From: Megalonaias nervosa | Lineage: Eukaryota > Mollusca > Bivalvia > Unionida > Unionidae | Direction of reading: 5' to 3' | NCBI GenBank assembly: GCA_016617855.1 | Contig: JAECUM010092833.1 | Location: 186,001-250,000, forward strand | DNA: 64,000 bases | Shown here: one piece after another, positions 21,252-30,320 of the stretch | Position numbering within the stretch: the first letter of the stretch is position 1 | How the letters are laid out: the number at the start of each line of letters is the position of its first letter | Program-made: the position numbers and the translations under genes | Notes under the pieces: generated by a model | Told to the model about the DNA's origin: nothing | The model's database searches: none | The model's input: only the letters and a program-made list of their open reading frames with translations

Positions 21252-22587
21252 TCGCAGTCGATGAAATCGACTTAGTTGGGATCCAACTATTAAATTTATC
21301 GCTATACCCACGCCACTTAACTAAACTTTTATCGCCGCGTTTTCGGATAACTTTTTCGATAACGAAAACATCTTGTTCAGTTTTCTGAAGTTCCTGCTCG
21401 TAAAAACTACCACTTATAGGTTCACCTAATAAATCTTTTAACGCATATGTTACAGGTATTGTCAAAAGTACTTTATCAACAACAAATACTTCTTCGCTCC
21501 AGTTTGGAGTAAATCCTTTTTCAAATGTTTTTTTCGTCAGTGAAATTCTAACTTTATCACCTACTTTAAATTTATGTCTGCGGTACATATTTTCATTTGC
21601 TAATATCGGATTTTTAATAGCGTCGATTGGCGATAGTTTAGTGGTTCGGTGTTTCGTGTTATTATATTCGTCAACAATTTTCTGTAAATTGTCAATATAT
21701 TTATTCGTATTTTTAGCTGTCAAATGTTTGTGTATTTTTTCGTTTAGCGTGCGATTAAATCTTTCAACTATAACGCTTTTACCTTCGTTCCCTGTAACGT
21801 ATTTTTTTATATTATTTTGTTCCAAAAGCTGCTCGAACTTTTTATTAAAAAACTCTGCTCCATGATCAGTCCAGATTTTATTTGGTTTTCTTTCAGTACT
21901 TGTTATTATTTCTTTTAGCGCATCAGTTATCGACGTTCCTGTTTTATCCGAAACTGGGACACTAAAAGCGTATTTACTAAAAACATCTATAACGTTAAAC
22001 AAATATTTCTTATTATCGTTAAACGAAGCTAGATTTGACACATCAACCAAATCTATCGCCCAGATATCATCAACGGCATTTGCGACAACTTTACGTCGCG
22101 TAAACTTTTTTTTTTAGGTTTGTGTAGTTCAGCTGCGAGATCATCGTATAATTCCTTTCCGAGTCCTAATTTATATTTTGCTCCAATCATTCCCTGATCT
22201 TCTATCAAAACGTTCTCGCATATTTGTCGGCTCCATATCACGAAGTTCGTCCAACATTACTTTATCACAATCTGATTTTGAGTTTTCATGCATGATAACG
22301 GTAACAGATATCGTGACGCATTGCTATTGCATCAACTTGATTATAAGGCTCTTGTCCTGGCAGCGGATTATCATTTTCATCTAGTTGTTTATCAAGAGGA
22401 TTATAAGGTCCAGTGTATTTATGGCCTGGCAATGTCCACCTCCTTTTGGTTTTGGTAATTTGCCAATTAATTTATGTATATCTATACCTGTTCCAATTAT
22501 TTCTCTGTTGTTACAACGTTGACAATATGTGACAATTTTATTTTGCTCGAGACATAAATCTCTGTCAGAATCGCAGTTGCATATCAT
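21229..22587 (-). pseudogene. Integrase with N-terminal phospholipase A2-like domain and C-terminal chromodomain, frameshifted
   Basis: This retroviral-type integrase would insert the linear DNA into host chromosomes. The main frame (21229-22050) has 'WTDHGAEFF' (catalytic Asp) and 'IVERFNRTL' (catalytic Glu, 34 residues later). The first Asp of the triad is in 'AIDLVDVS' just upstream, and the C-terminal tail 'LVKWRGYSDKFNSWIP' is typical of chromodomains. The 5' part starts at ATG 22587 with two Cys pairs and then a segment with 'YTGPYNPLDKQLD' (calcium-loop-like) and 'MRHDICY' (His-Asp pair), as in parvovirus-type phospholipase A2. Breaks lie near 22,440, 22,285, 22,200 and at a ten-base A/T run near 22,110. 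I recall similar fusions in invertebrate Maverick proteins, but could not check. Confidence 0.85.
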
Positions 22588-22596
22588 TCTATATTT

Positions 22597-22824
22597 TTAG
22601 TCGTCTACTAAAATAACGTCCCTGACAATATCAGGATAACCAGCTCCTAGTGACACTGTCACCTGCGATAAAGTCGCTGGCGACGATTTCTTTAAAAACA
22701 TACTTTTTCTTTTCCCACAGATTGCACAAATACTTTTCAGCATCATTCTATTATTTTTTGTTTTTTCCGTCGTCTCATCCTTATTTTCTGTTTTAGTTTT
22801 ACATTTGAGACAATATGTTGACAT
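22597..22824 (-). CDS. Small zinc-ribbon protein (DUF5679-like)
   Basis: The 75-residue product has two CxxC pairs, 'YCLKCKTK' at its N-terminus and 'CAICGKRKSMF' about 35 residues later, with a basic linker: the layout of a short zinc ribbon. The ATG at 22824 is preferred over the one at 22839 because it directly follows 'tataataata' and starts the conserved 'MSTYC'. It lies between integrase and protease on the same strand. Likely binds nucleic acid; its role is unknown. Confidence 0.65.
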   Translation of the reverse strand: MSTYCLKCKTKTENKDETTEKTKNNRMMLKSICAICGKRKSMFLKKSSPATLSQVTVSLGAGYPDIVRDVILVDD

Positions 22825-22866
22825 TATTATTATACTCATAAGTTTAGATAAAATTACTTACAAGCT

Positions 22867-23493
22867 TTAGATAGCTTTACAAAAATTAATTACAATCGCA
22901 TCATTAGTGTGAGAAGGTTGCTTATGAAACTGTAAAATAAACTTTAAAAAATTAGGATCTTTTGACATCTGTCGGACAAACATTATACAATAATATCCGC
23001 AAGCAGAAGTTCCAACAGGTTGAAGTTGATTGGACGAATAATATATTATTTTATATTTTTTGTTTATATATTTTTTTACTGCATCGCTCGGAGGAAGTCC
23101 AAACGAGTCAAAATAATTGTTATTATAAACTGCTACCCAATGCGTGCCGGATCCGTCATTGAAATCTTGTATATTTATCACACACGAACCACCTGATGCA
23201 ACACCTTCGGTGTCGAGTTCATCTTTGGAATAAACTCCGTGAAATCTGGGAACTGATTTTAGTTTATCAAGTATATCAAAGTTACTTAGCGGGGTGGCCG
23301 TGTTCCCGGCAATGTTAGTCCTCGTCCTCCGATTCCTAGCAGATTTGACAGCAGACTTCCCGCTAGTCCCGCTAAAAGTGGAGCGAAAGGAATAATTCCT
23401 CCTTGTTTTGTTTGATTGTGTTTTGTTGTTTTCTTTTTTTTCAGTTTTTTTGATGATTTTGTTTTTCATTGTGGCATTATATTTATCAGTCAT
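22867..23493 (-). pseudogene. Adenain-type cysteine protease, N-terminal region in conflicting frames
   Basis: The 208-residue frame ends in an adenovirus-like maturation protease: 'GTHWVAVY' (His118), 'YFDSFG' (Asp129), a Gln at 158 and 'SACGYYC' (Cys165, seven residues after the Gln as in adenain). It would cut capsid precursors during assembly. Over 23285-23445 a different phase encodes a Lys-rich start, a hydrophobic Gly/Leu-rich segment ('PFAPLLAGLAGSLLSNLLG') and 'GLTLPGTRPP', which looks like the usual N-terminal extension of Polinton proteases. In the protease phase the same DNA gives an unremarkable Arg/Ser-rich stretch. Frameshifts near 23,285 and in the A-rich run near 23,445 are therefore likely. 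Confidence 0.88.
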
Positions 23494-23506
23494 ATAAAAT
23501 TAAGCT

Positions 23507-23893
23507 TTAGACTATTTTCTTTATACCACTGCCCTCAACTGCTTTTTTCGTTGCGCCAGATATTGCTCCAGACGCTGCTGCTAGTCCTAATGCACCTAAC
23601 ACCGGCAAAATTTTAGGTAATAACGTGCTGGCCATTACAGATAGTGCTGGACCTAGAAAACCACCTTGTTTTGCCATCGCTGTTATTTGTGCGGCACTTA
23701 AATTTAAAACAAAAGGTTTTTTGCGATCGTATTTATTTGCATGATTTTTGGTTAACATCAATTTTGTTAAGGTACCCATTTGAGAGCCGGGATTAACCTT
23801 TAATGATACCTGTCTCTGCTTTGCAACAGCAGCTGCTAATTTTTTAACTTGACCATCAGTCAAATATATTTCTTTTACAATATATTTTGTCAT
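23507..23893 (-). CDS. Small virion-type protein with C-terminal hydrophobic Ala/Gly segment
   Basis: The intact 128-residue protein has a basic N-terminal half ('LTDGQVKKLAAAVAKQ', 'VLNLSAAQITAMAKQGG') and then a hydrophobic stretch rich in Leu, Ala and Gly (about 77-112). Proteins with this layout recur in invertebrate Polintons beside the capsid genes. A capsid-cement or membrane-active role is inferred. It ends 14 bp before the protease gene and lies 20 bp after the major capsid gene, so the three may be expressed together. Confidence 0.6.
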   Translation of the reverse strand: MTKYIVKEIYLTDGQVKKLAAAVAKQRQVSLKVNPGSQMGTLTKLMLTKNHANKYDRKKPFVLNLSAAQITAMAKQGGFLGPALSVMASTLLPKILPVLGALGLAAASGAISGATKKAVEGSGIKKIV

Positions 23894-23913
23894 CTTATTA
23901 TTAAAGTTACAGA

Positions 23914-25452
23914 TTAAACTTGGACTGTCATTTTACCTCCAACGGAATCTATCGTAACAAATTTATCGCTGATCACTAACGCGTACACGTACAACTGTGC
24001 TGCTGGAGCTGCAAGTGTCCAAGTAATTTCAATATCAGCTGTTGAATCAACTAATCTCTCGCCATGTTTGCTAACATCAAAATAAAATATTGGATAAAGT
24101 GTACGAAATTCCTCTGCTGATATCTGAGATCCATCTTCAACATCCTGATATTTTTGCATTGCGTCGAGCAGATGCATGTAAGGTCTAGTAATATTTTTAT
24201 TAGCGTCATCTGCAAAATTACATTCTATCGCCCGTTCTGGATACTGCTTCGAATTTAGTCTAGCATATATTCGTCTAACATTAGCATTATCAAATATTGC
24301 ATTATTTTGTTCTTGGTTACCACGTCGCGCTTGATGTTGAAATATGACAAACAGTCGCCTCGGCAGTTGTTCGCTTGGTGTTGTTGTGACTCGCCACGTG
24401 TAGTCGGTAGTATTTGGAACTGCTGTTTGATATATTTTATGCTGCTGAAAATAAATTTTGTTTGTATGTTTATCGAGTATACTGTTTAATTCTGACATTT
24501 TAGTGATCGACGGAGTTATACGTGGCATCCACAGCGCAAGTTTGTTTATGATAAATTGTACATCAACTCCGCCATATCGAAATAGGCAGTCGTTTTGTTC
24601 TGCCCGATCTAAAATAAGTGTATGTTTAACTCCACGAAATACTTTATTGTAATCGCGACAAAATCCAAAAATCATACTTAACGGAAGCATCATTGTAATT
24701 TGACGTGATCCTGCTGTAAGTGCCTTTCTCTTAGCATAACCTTCATTATAACGCGGATTTTTTACGTTAATTGATTTATTAACTAAATCTAACATTGCAA
24801 CACCGTCCGCACCTGCTCCTGGTGGTGTTATACCAAAATTATTACAAGCAGCAGTAAGAGAAACTCTTGTAGCGTCTGCGTTAGCGGCTGCATCTGGTGC
24901 GGCTATACCAAAATTGTTAGCATTAGCAATAAGAAAATTTCTTACAATCACAACATCTGCAGCGGCATCAGCTCCGTGTACCAAAACACCTTTGGAGAGA
25001 AGTTCATTTGGTACGGCTAAACCAACACTTCCAGTATCTTTAAACCACATCATGTTCGTTGCAGTTGATCTCGAGTAATCATCGGAAAACGAAATAATAT
25101 TTAAGATTGTACTTGCAACTTGTAAGTGACTTGAAATATCCTCAACAGTTTGATTAGCTAGTTGATATCTAGCACTTTTGAATAAACACCAGCCGTTATT
25201 TATAAGAACTACTTCTGTTCCAGCTGCAATTGCAACAGGTGGATTAGCTACTGTCATAATCTGACCGCGAACTTCTAACATTGCCTTATGTGGCAGTAGA
25301 AATACATCTTCATCTCGAGTATTAAATGTTCTAATACCAGTTTTATTTGGTTCATTAGAATTTTCATCGAGATACTCAACATACTCAAATTCTGTTACAG
25401 TGTCATCGGTGTCATAAGTTTCTGCTAAATCGAGATAATTTTTAACAGACAT
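23914..25452 (-). CDS. Major capsid protein (double jelly-roll)
   Basis: This intact 512-residue frame is called by size, position and composition: beta-rich with many Asn, Thr and Asp and few Cys. It is flanked by protease and minor capsid genes as expected for the hexon-like protein of Polintons. Recognisable stretches include 'RQITMMLPLSMIFGFCRDYN' in the middle and 'YPIFYFDVSKHGERLVDSTA' near the C-terminus. Residues about 179-228 hold a 25-residue direct repeat ('NNFGIAAPDAAA' and 'NNFGITPPGAGA'), probably an expanded surface loop. It differs strongly from the capsid gene of element B, so A and B belong to separate capsid lineages. Confidence 0.8.
   Translation of the reverse strand: MSVKNYLDLAETYDTDDTVTEFEYVEYLDENSNEPNKTGIRTFNTRDEDVFLLPHKAMLEVRGQIMTVANPPVAIAAGTEVVLINNGWCLFKSARYQLANQTVEDISSHLQVASTILNIISFSDDYSRSTATNMMWFKDTGSVGLAVPNELLSKGVLVHGADAAADVVIVRNFLIANANNFGIAAPDAAANADATRVSLTAACNNFGITPPGAGADGVAMLDLVNKSINVKNPRYNEGYAKRKALTAGSRQITMMLPLSMIFGFCRDYNKVFRGVKHTLILDRAEQNDCLFRYGGVDVQFIINKLALWMPRITPSITKMSELNSILDKHTNKIYFQQHKIYQTAVPNTTDYTWRVTTTPSEQLPRRLFVIFQHQARRGNQEQNNAIFDNANVRRIYARLNSKQYPERAIECNFADDANKNITRPYMHLLDAMQKYQDVEDGSQISAEEFRTLYPIFYFDVSKHGERLVDSTADIEITWTLAAPAAQLYVYALVISDKFVTIDSVGGKMTVQV
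24770..24925 (-). repeat. 75-bp in-frame duplication inside the major capsid gene
   Basis: Two copies of a segment coding 'NNFGI' plus an Ala/Gly/Pro-rich run stand 25 codons apart. The reading frame is kept, so the duplication was tolerated by the protein. Confidence 0.6.
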
Positions 25453-25478
25453 TTTTATTTATTAGATTATACAAAATT

Positions 25479-25838
25479 TTATTGCGGCGCCGTTACTTTA
25501 GATATTAATTTTTGTATAATCTGCTCGCCTTTCGGTGATAAAAGTTTTTTCGTTGTTGTTATCATAGCACGTTGAGTTTCTTTTGTTGGTGCGATCTCTG
25601 AAATAACTTGTTTTATATCAGATGTAGACGGTGCGCCTTTTATTTTATCAGCTATTTTTTGTCCCACCGCAGTTCCAGCGGCAGATGCAGCCCCAGTTGC
25701 AAAAGCTTTACCTGCGTCTAGTGCAATTGGTGCAACTTTACGCGCGATTCCCGGAACATTTTCAATAACTTTAGTAAATATACTTCCAAAAAATCCTCCT
25801 ACTATTTTTCTTCGATAAATTTTTTTTCTCTGTTTCAT
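25479..25838 (-). CDS. Small basic virion protein with 'GGFFGSIF' amphipathic segment (pVI/pX-like)
   Basis: The product of about 119 residues starts with a very basic run ('MKQRKKIYRRKI') and then 'VGGFFGSIFTKVI'. A long Ala/Gly helix follows (about 38-70), then a Lys-rich C-terminus. Basic start plus GGFFG is a signature of small virion proteins in Polintons, compared in the literature with adenovirus pVI and pX. The ATG at 25838 follows 'caaatata' and is preferred to one at 25874, which would begin 19 bp from the neighbouring stop. Membrane-lytic or DNA-core function is inference. Confidence 0.6.
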   Translation of the reverse strand: MKQRKKIYRRKIVGGFFGSIFTKVIENVPGIARKVAPIALDAGKAFATGAASAAGTAVGQKIADKIKGAPSTSDIKQVISEIAPTKETQRAMITTTKKLLSPKGEQIIQKLISKVTAPQ

Positions 25839-25892
25839 TATATTTGAGGTTGTATAATTTTTATTGTCAATCACGAAGTCGCAATAATTTTG

Positions 25893-26639
25893 TTATTGTA
25901 CGCGTAAGTGTAAATAATATGTAACAATTTCGTTGTTCAGATCTAATTGCCTACCAGATTGATCTGTTAATTGCATTGTTATACTTGATATTTGATTTTC
26001 AACGTTTAACGGATAATAGATAATATGACGCGGAGTGATTTGCATGAGAGAACCTGGCGGAACTTCTGGTGAGAAACTGTAAATCGTTTGCCCTTTACTG
26101 CCCTGGGCTGAGTAAGATCCAGAAGCAATAGAGCAATTTACTAATATTGTATTTACGTCAGTTATATTTACCGGCAGTTCACCGTCAAATGTAATAGGTT
26201 CATTAGGATCTAAATAATACTCTCTATGTTCAAATCCTATCAGTGGTGCAATACTTCTCGGTGATATAAAACTAACTGACATATTTTTTATTGTCATTCT
26301 AGCTCGTAACGTGTTATAATTCGCTGCTAACTCGAAATTATCAGGTTTCATCTTCTCTTTTTGCATAAGCTCTTTTATCACTCTGTTTAGATCAGTAATA
26401 TTATAAGCTCCTTGTGGAATTTTAAATGTTTTCCATTGCGTGTCTCTTATTGAAATAATTGCAATCTCATCATTGACACCAGTTTTTACGTTAGCCATAG
26501 CATTTCAACAAGTACAAGAAATTAATCCAATTTCATACTGTTTTTCGGTATCTAGTTGTATTGGAAGAATATAATTTACTGAAAAATTTGCGCTATCTTT
26601 TGCGGTTGTACTAGAGTCTAGCAATAATGTTGTTGACAT
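25893..26639 (-). pseudogene. Minor capsid (penton-like, single jelly-roll) protein with an in-frame TGA
   Basis: The open 201-residue part reads as the vertex protein expected in Polintons: 'ITDLNRVIKELM', 'FELAANYNTLRARMTI', 'IAPLIGFEH' and 'LHLRVQ' at the end. The same phase stays open upstream for 44 codons from an ATG at 26639, which itself follows 'aatataataaca'. A single TGA at 26505-26507 separates the two parts. Family members usually carry Trp close to this point, so a TGG-to-TGA change is likely. Otherwise the gene is undamaged. Confidence 0.75.
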
Positions 26640-26670
26640 TGTTATTATATTTTTTATAAAATTAAATCGC

Positions 26671-27769
26671 CTAGATTAAGTCGCGGTGTAAAGTTTCATA
26701 CTCGTCAGATGTTAATAAATTTTCCGATCTTAGATGATCAAGTATATCAATAATTTCATTGTCAATTTCAACACTAATATTTCCAGCTTCTTTTGATGAT
26801 ATTAATAGCATTAATCTGCCTATCATTTCGGCGGTTGATAAAAATATTTTTACACCAGTTCCAGTTTTTACTCTTACAGATTCTCTATATTTTTTAACGC
26901 GATTTTCATCGACTGATTTAAATTTCCTAAGAAATTTCCAACTTTTATATTCTCTTACTCTATAATCTTCCGCTGTTATGTAAAAGGTATGAGCGATAAC
27001 ACCTTTCCTAATTTTATCAAAGAGCTGAGACATATTGTCTAGTGTTATGGTTTTATCTAATTCTTTGTTAGCATCATTACTGTCTGTTATTATTTTATTT
27101 AATATAGCAATAAATTCGTTGTATTTTTCTTCTGGCCAAGTTTTTATACTATCAATATCTTCTATATTATTGTCTTCTAAAAAATCCTTATATTCCGCAT
27201 CTGTTATTTTATCATTTGCTTGTTTTCTAATAAATTGTCTTTGCTCTCCAACTTCCATAAACTTTACTGTTAACTCGCCGACTCTTTCTTGCTCTTTTTC
27301 AATATCCTCTATTTTTTCTGATAATTTTCCTAATATAGTCCTAATTTCATGTGAAGTTAATTCTGCTAATCTTCTTTCAAATAAAATCGGATTATTGATC
27401 AACCGGTTTAGTTCAGCTTGCCTAGCGGCGGGATCAGCAATATTCCCTACAAGTGATTCAGCTAAGATTCTTTTTTCCTCGTCAGATCTAGCAATAATTT
27501 TTGCAGCAGCTGCTTCTTGTTGTTCTTTAACTAATCCAACCAAGCCTTTTTCTTGTAGTTGCTTAAGTTCTTCTTCTGACAGTGTCTTAGTTTCAGGTTG
27601 TTTTCCAAGAAGTGCTTCAGTAACTGGTTTGAGAATCGTAGCTGTTGTTTCTGCAGCAGTTACTTGTCCACGTCGTGCCTGTTGTACCCTTTGCTTAAAT
27701 GCTGCTTGAGATTGAGCAAGTTTTTTTCAGATCTTCTATATGTTTTCTATATTTTGCTCGTTTGTCCAT
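26671..27769 (-). pseudogene. Coiled-coil protein upstream of the minor capsid gene, one frameshift
   Basis: The main 290-residue frame (26671-27543) is Glu/Lys-rich and helical, with a long heptad-like stretch ('IRTILGKLSEKIEDIEKEQE') and a basic block near residues 190-225. An upstream phase begins at ATG 27769 after 'tatatataataatt' and changes frame in an A7 run near 27,721-27,727. I do not know its function. Element B has a Pro-rich helical protein that may be its counterpart, which would suggest a structural or scaffolding role, but this is weak. Confidence 0.6.
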
Positions 27770-27805
27770 AATTATTATATATAAATTTTATAAAATTGAA
27801 ACGCC

Positions 27806-28483
27806 TTACTGTAAGTAAGTGTTAATACAACAGCGAAACATTTTAGTTGGATCATGTGTAAGTTTATCAAATAAGAAGAAGTTATATTTATCTTTTGTAG
27901 CTTTATGATAAAGTTCGATAAATTTATCTTTTGTTACGTCACCGCATTGTTCGTTCGCAATATTTCTGACGTCAACATTGTCCAATCCCGGAAATAATAT
28001 AAAACAACCGGTATTTCGCCGAATAAATCTGTCAACATTATAAAAACCTTGAGCTAAATAAATAGAATTACACTTTTTATTTCGCGATAGTGAAAAATAT
28101 GATCTTATTTTATTCATCTCCGTATTATTTAGCGGAATATCGTCAAAAACTACTATCTTATGTTCAGATGCATCAAGTTGATTAACTGGAATAAGATCTT
28201 CTGGCTGTCTGATTATAAAAAAATCTTCACCAGCCTCAAGATCATCACGAAGTTTGTCATTATATTCGCTTAGTAGCTCGTACTTATCTTGCTGTGGATT
28301 AATTGTATAAATATAAACTCGATCGTAGTTAAAATTATCGCCGAGAAGCAAGTTCATAAGCAAATTTGTTTTTCCAGATCCAGTTCGCCCAACAATAAGA
28401 TAATGACAATCTGGAAGTTCATTGTTATGTTTATGTTTCACCAACCGCTCTGTATCAAAGTTTAATATCGACGATTTTGCCAT
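27806..28483 (-). CDS. DNA-packaging ATPase (A32/FtsK-HerA type)
   Basis: The intact 225-residue protein has Walker A 'GRTGSGKT' (residues 32-39) and Walker B 'KIVVFDDI' (about 109-116), followed by a sensor-like 'NSIYLAQGF'. Its small size and position among capsid genes fit the ATPases that pump DNA into Polinton and NCLDV capsids. The ATG at 28483 follows an AT-rich block with 'ataaaattatataacaacg'. The same N-terminus ('MAKSSILNF') begins at 63974 in element C. Confidence 0.92.
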   Translation of the reverse strand: MAKSSILNFDTERLVKHKHNNELPDCHYLIVGRTGSGKTNLLMNLLLGDNFNYDRVYIYTINPQQDKYELLSEYNDKLRDDLEAGEDFFIIRQPEDLIPVNQLDASEHKIVVFDDIPLNNTEMNKIRSYFSLSRNKKCNSIYLAQGFYNVDRFIRRNTGCFILFPGLDNVDVRNIANEQCGDVTKDKFIELYHKATKDKYNFFLFDKLTHDPTKMFRCCINTYLQ

Positions 28484-28551
28484 CGTTGTTATATAATTTT
28501 ATGTAATATTAAACTAACTAATGTTGACAATTTTATGTAAGACAATAAATA

Positions 28552-29668
28552 ATGAGCTACTATACAAAATTTGGAACATTAACAGGAGATTTATTGACTG
28601 AAGGTTATCAAGGTGACTTATCTAAGTACGCAACTCTTGATCAGCTAAGAAATGAAATCGATAATTTATTAAATCTCACAAGTGTGGATCAAAATGAAGT
28701 TGTTATTTTCCAGGATAAACAAGGACGATTAAAGACGAGTAATGTACAACTGTCAAATGTACTTCTACGAATTCCCACCGCGGTTGTTAATAATATTGTT
28801 ACTTTTACAAATCAAGGTAAGATACAAGATTCCGGTAACTCGATTAACGATTATATCAAAAAAGCTGGTGATTCATTTACAGGTACATTATTATGAATCA
28901 AAATAAAATTATAGGTCTTGGAAACCCAACCGCAGATACAGACGCCGCAACAAAAAAATATGTCGACGATCAAGAATCTAAGTACGTATTGGCCAACGGT
29001 GGCATAATGCGTGCATTTCTCAACATGAATAACAACGGCATTAATAATCTTAGAACACCGGAATATGATTTTGATGCTGCAACAAAAAAGTATGTTGATG
29101 ATAAGGAAATTCCTATTCAACTTCGTTAAAAACAATCGGTGATGAAATGACTACACTTAGTGCTACTTTTTCTAGACACGTAGAAACGTTCTTAAATTTT
29201 CGTAGAAACATAAACAAACCCTTTAAAGAATTTTTTGGGGAACAACCAACCGTTGAAATAAAACTAGCCGACATTAACACGAAACTCAACGACATTGTCA
29301 GTGGAATACCTAATATTGTTCAAAAAACTAATCTGATTAAAATTCCACACAGACAAATTAAAAATATCGTGTACACAGTAGCATCAGGATTAACAACATG
29401 GTCACAGCAAAATAACACTATCAAATATACCGCAGAAGTTACTGGTGTTTATAGACTATCTATCTTTAGCTCTGCAAAGTTTAAAATTTATACTACAACA
29501 TTTCCGTGGCGTCATTCAGCCGATGCTTTCTCTGGAGTTGTATCTGTAGTGTTAAATAAAGATGCTGAAGAAATATTTTTACTGGAAGCAGATGATCAAA
29601 CAATAACCGCAACGTCTTACTGGTGGTGTTTGGAATTTGTAGCTGAAACACCACAAATAATTACTTAA
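28552..29668 (+). pseudogene. Fibre-like protein with 'DAATKKYVD' repeats, two frame breaks
   Basis: Three frames follow each other. The frame at 28552-28896 ends '...DSFTGTLL', the frame at 28893-29129 holds two 'FDAATKKYVDD'-type repeats, and the frame at 29147-29668 is a beta-rich C-terminal knob-like domain ending 'WWCLEFVAETPQIIT'. Repeats of this kind form the shaft of phage tail fibres, and adenovirus fibres have a comparable shaft-and-knob plan. A role in attachment is inferred. The breaks are near 28,893 (an ATGA overlap) and 29,115. Element C carries the same gene with more shaft repeats. It lies on the opposite strand to the ATPase, 69 bp away. Confidence 0.7.
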
Positions 29669-29709
29669 TCAAACCAGGAACCAGCATTATTGTAAACTAA
29701 TATTATATA

Positions 29710-30225
29710 ATGAAAAAATATATATTTGATTTCAATCACATTTCAAAAGAAATTCCAAAACAAGATGTGGACGCTCTAATGCAATATTACAAATTTTTTC
29801 ATAAAAAACTTTGGTGCATGAAAAAATGTTATAAATACTATACCAAAATACTTCGAGCAATATCATATTTACCGTTGTTATTGACCGGATCTGGTATAAT
29901 TTCAAGTGGTGCATCATTAAACCCATTTTTGTTAATAATATTGGGCATTGGTGTTTCTCTTGAAACAGCGTGTAAAAAGATAGAACCTCGACTCGCGACT
30001 AAAAAAATTAGTTGCCAAACGGCTAGTATCACCTATAAAAAATTACTTGATCAGATACGATCTTACTTGCGGGGTATAAAATATGATATGGACGATTTGA
30101 TACGTGAGTTTCGTATTATTGACAGTATGTTAACAGATATTCTACCAATGAGAGTCAGCAAGTATGAAAAAGATTATCAAAAAAGTATGATAATGAGAGG
30201 GTATGAAATATTATCTAAACAATAA
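29710..30225 (+). CDS. Two-transmembrane protein, SLATT-like
   Basis: The intact 171-residue product has a helical N-terminus ('DALMQYYKFFHKKLWCMKKC') and two hydrophobic segments ('ISYLPLLLTGSGIISSG' and 'NPFLLIILGIGVSLETAC'). A cytoplasmic helix with 'SYLRGIKYDMDDLIREF' and 'DSMLTDILPM' follows. Two membrane helices plus a long helix resembles the SLATT/DUF4231 group of 2TM proteins, some of which act as membrane effectors in bacterial conflict systems. The ATG follows 'ctaatattatata'. It is the outermost gene before the right terminal repeat, and element C keeps a roughly 75% identical copy (estimate by eye) in the same place. Its function in Polintons is unknown to me. Confidence 0.65.
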   Translation: MKKYIFDFNHISKEIPKQDVDALMQYYKFFHKKLWCMKKCYKYYTKILRAISYLPLLLTGSGIISSGASLNPFLLIILGIGVSLETACKKIEPRLATKKISCQTASITYKKLLDQIRSYLRGIKYDMDDLIREFRIIDSMLTDILPMRVSKYEKDYQKSMIMRGYEILSKQ

Positions 30226-30247
30226 AAAATAATATATGAAAAATGCC

Positions 30248-30320
30248 ACTTACTTGATTCCGCTCGGTGAAGACGTCCTCTTGAAAGTGCCTCAGAAGGA
30301 AATTTTACCTGCCTTATATA
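30248..30320 (-). promoter_or_regulatory. Mirror TATA box, leader and splice-donor match in the right repeat
   Basis: On the minus strand a 'tatataa' (30314-30320) precedes the conserved 'gacgtcttcaccgagcg' and then 'caa' plus 'gtaagt' (30248-30256). The leader differs from the left one in its middle, yet TATA, leader end and donor are kept. It would transcribe inward across the two-transmembrane and fibre genes in antisense, towards the minus-strand virion genes. Confidence 0.5.

Noticed and set aside
27035..27709. 224-codon plus-strand frame
   Set aside because: A shadow of the coiled-coil gene on the minus strand; its Ser/Leu/Ile-rich translation reflects the complement of Glu/Lys/Asp codons.
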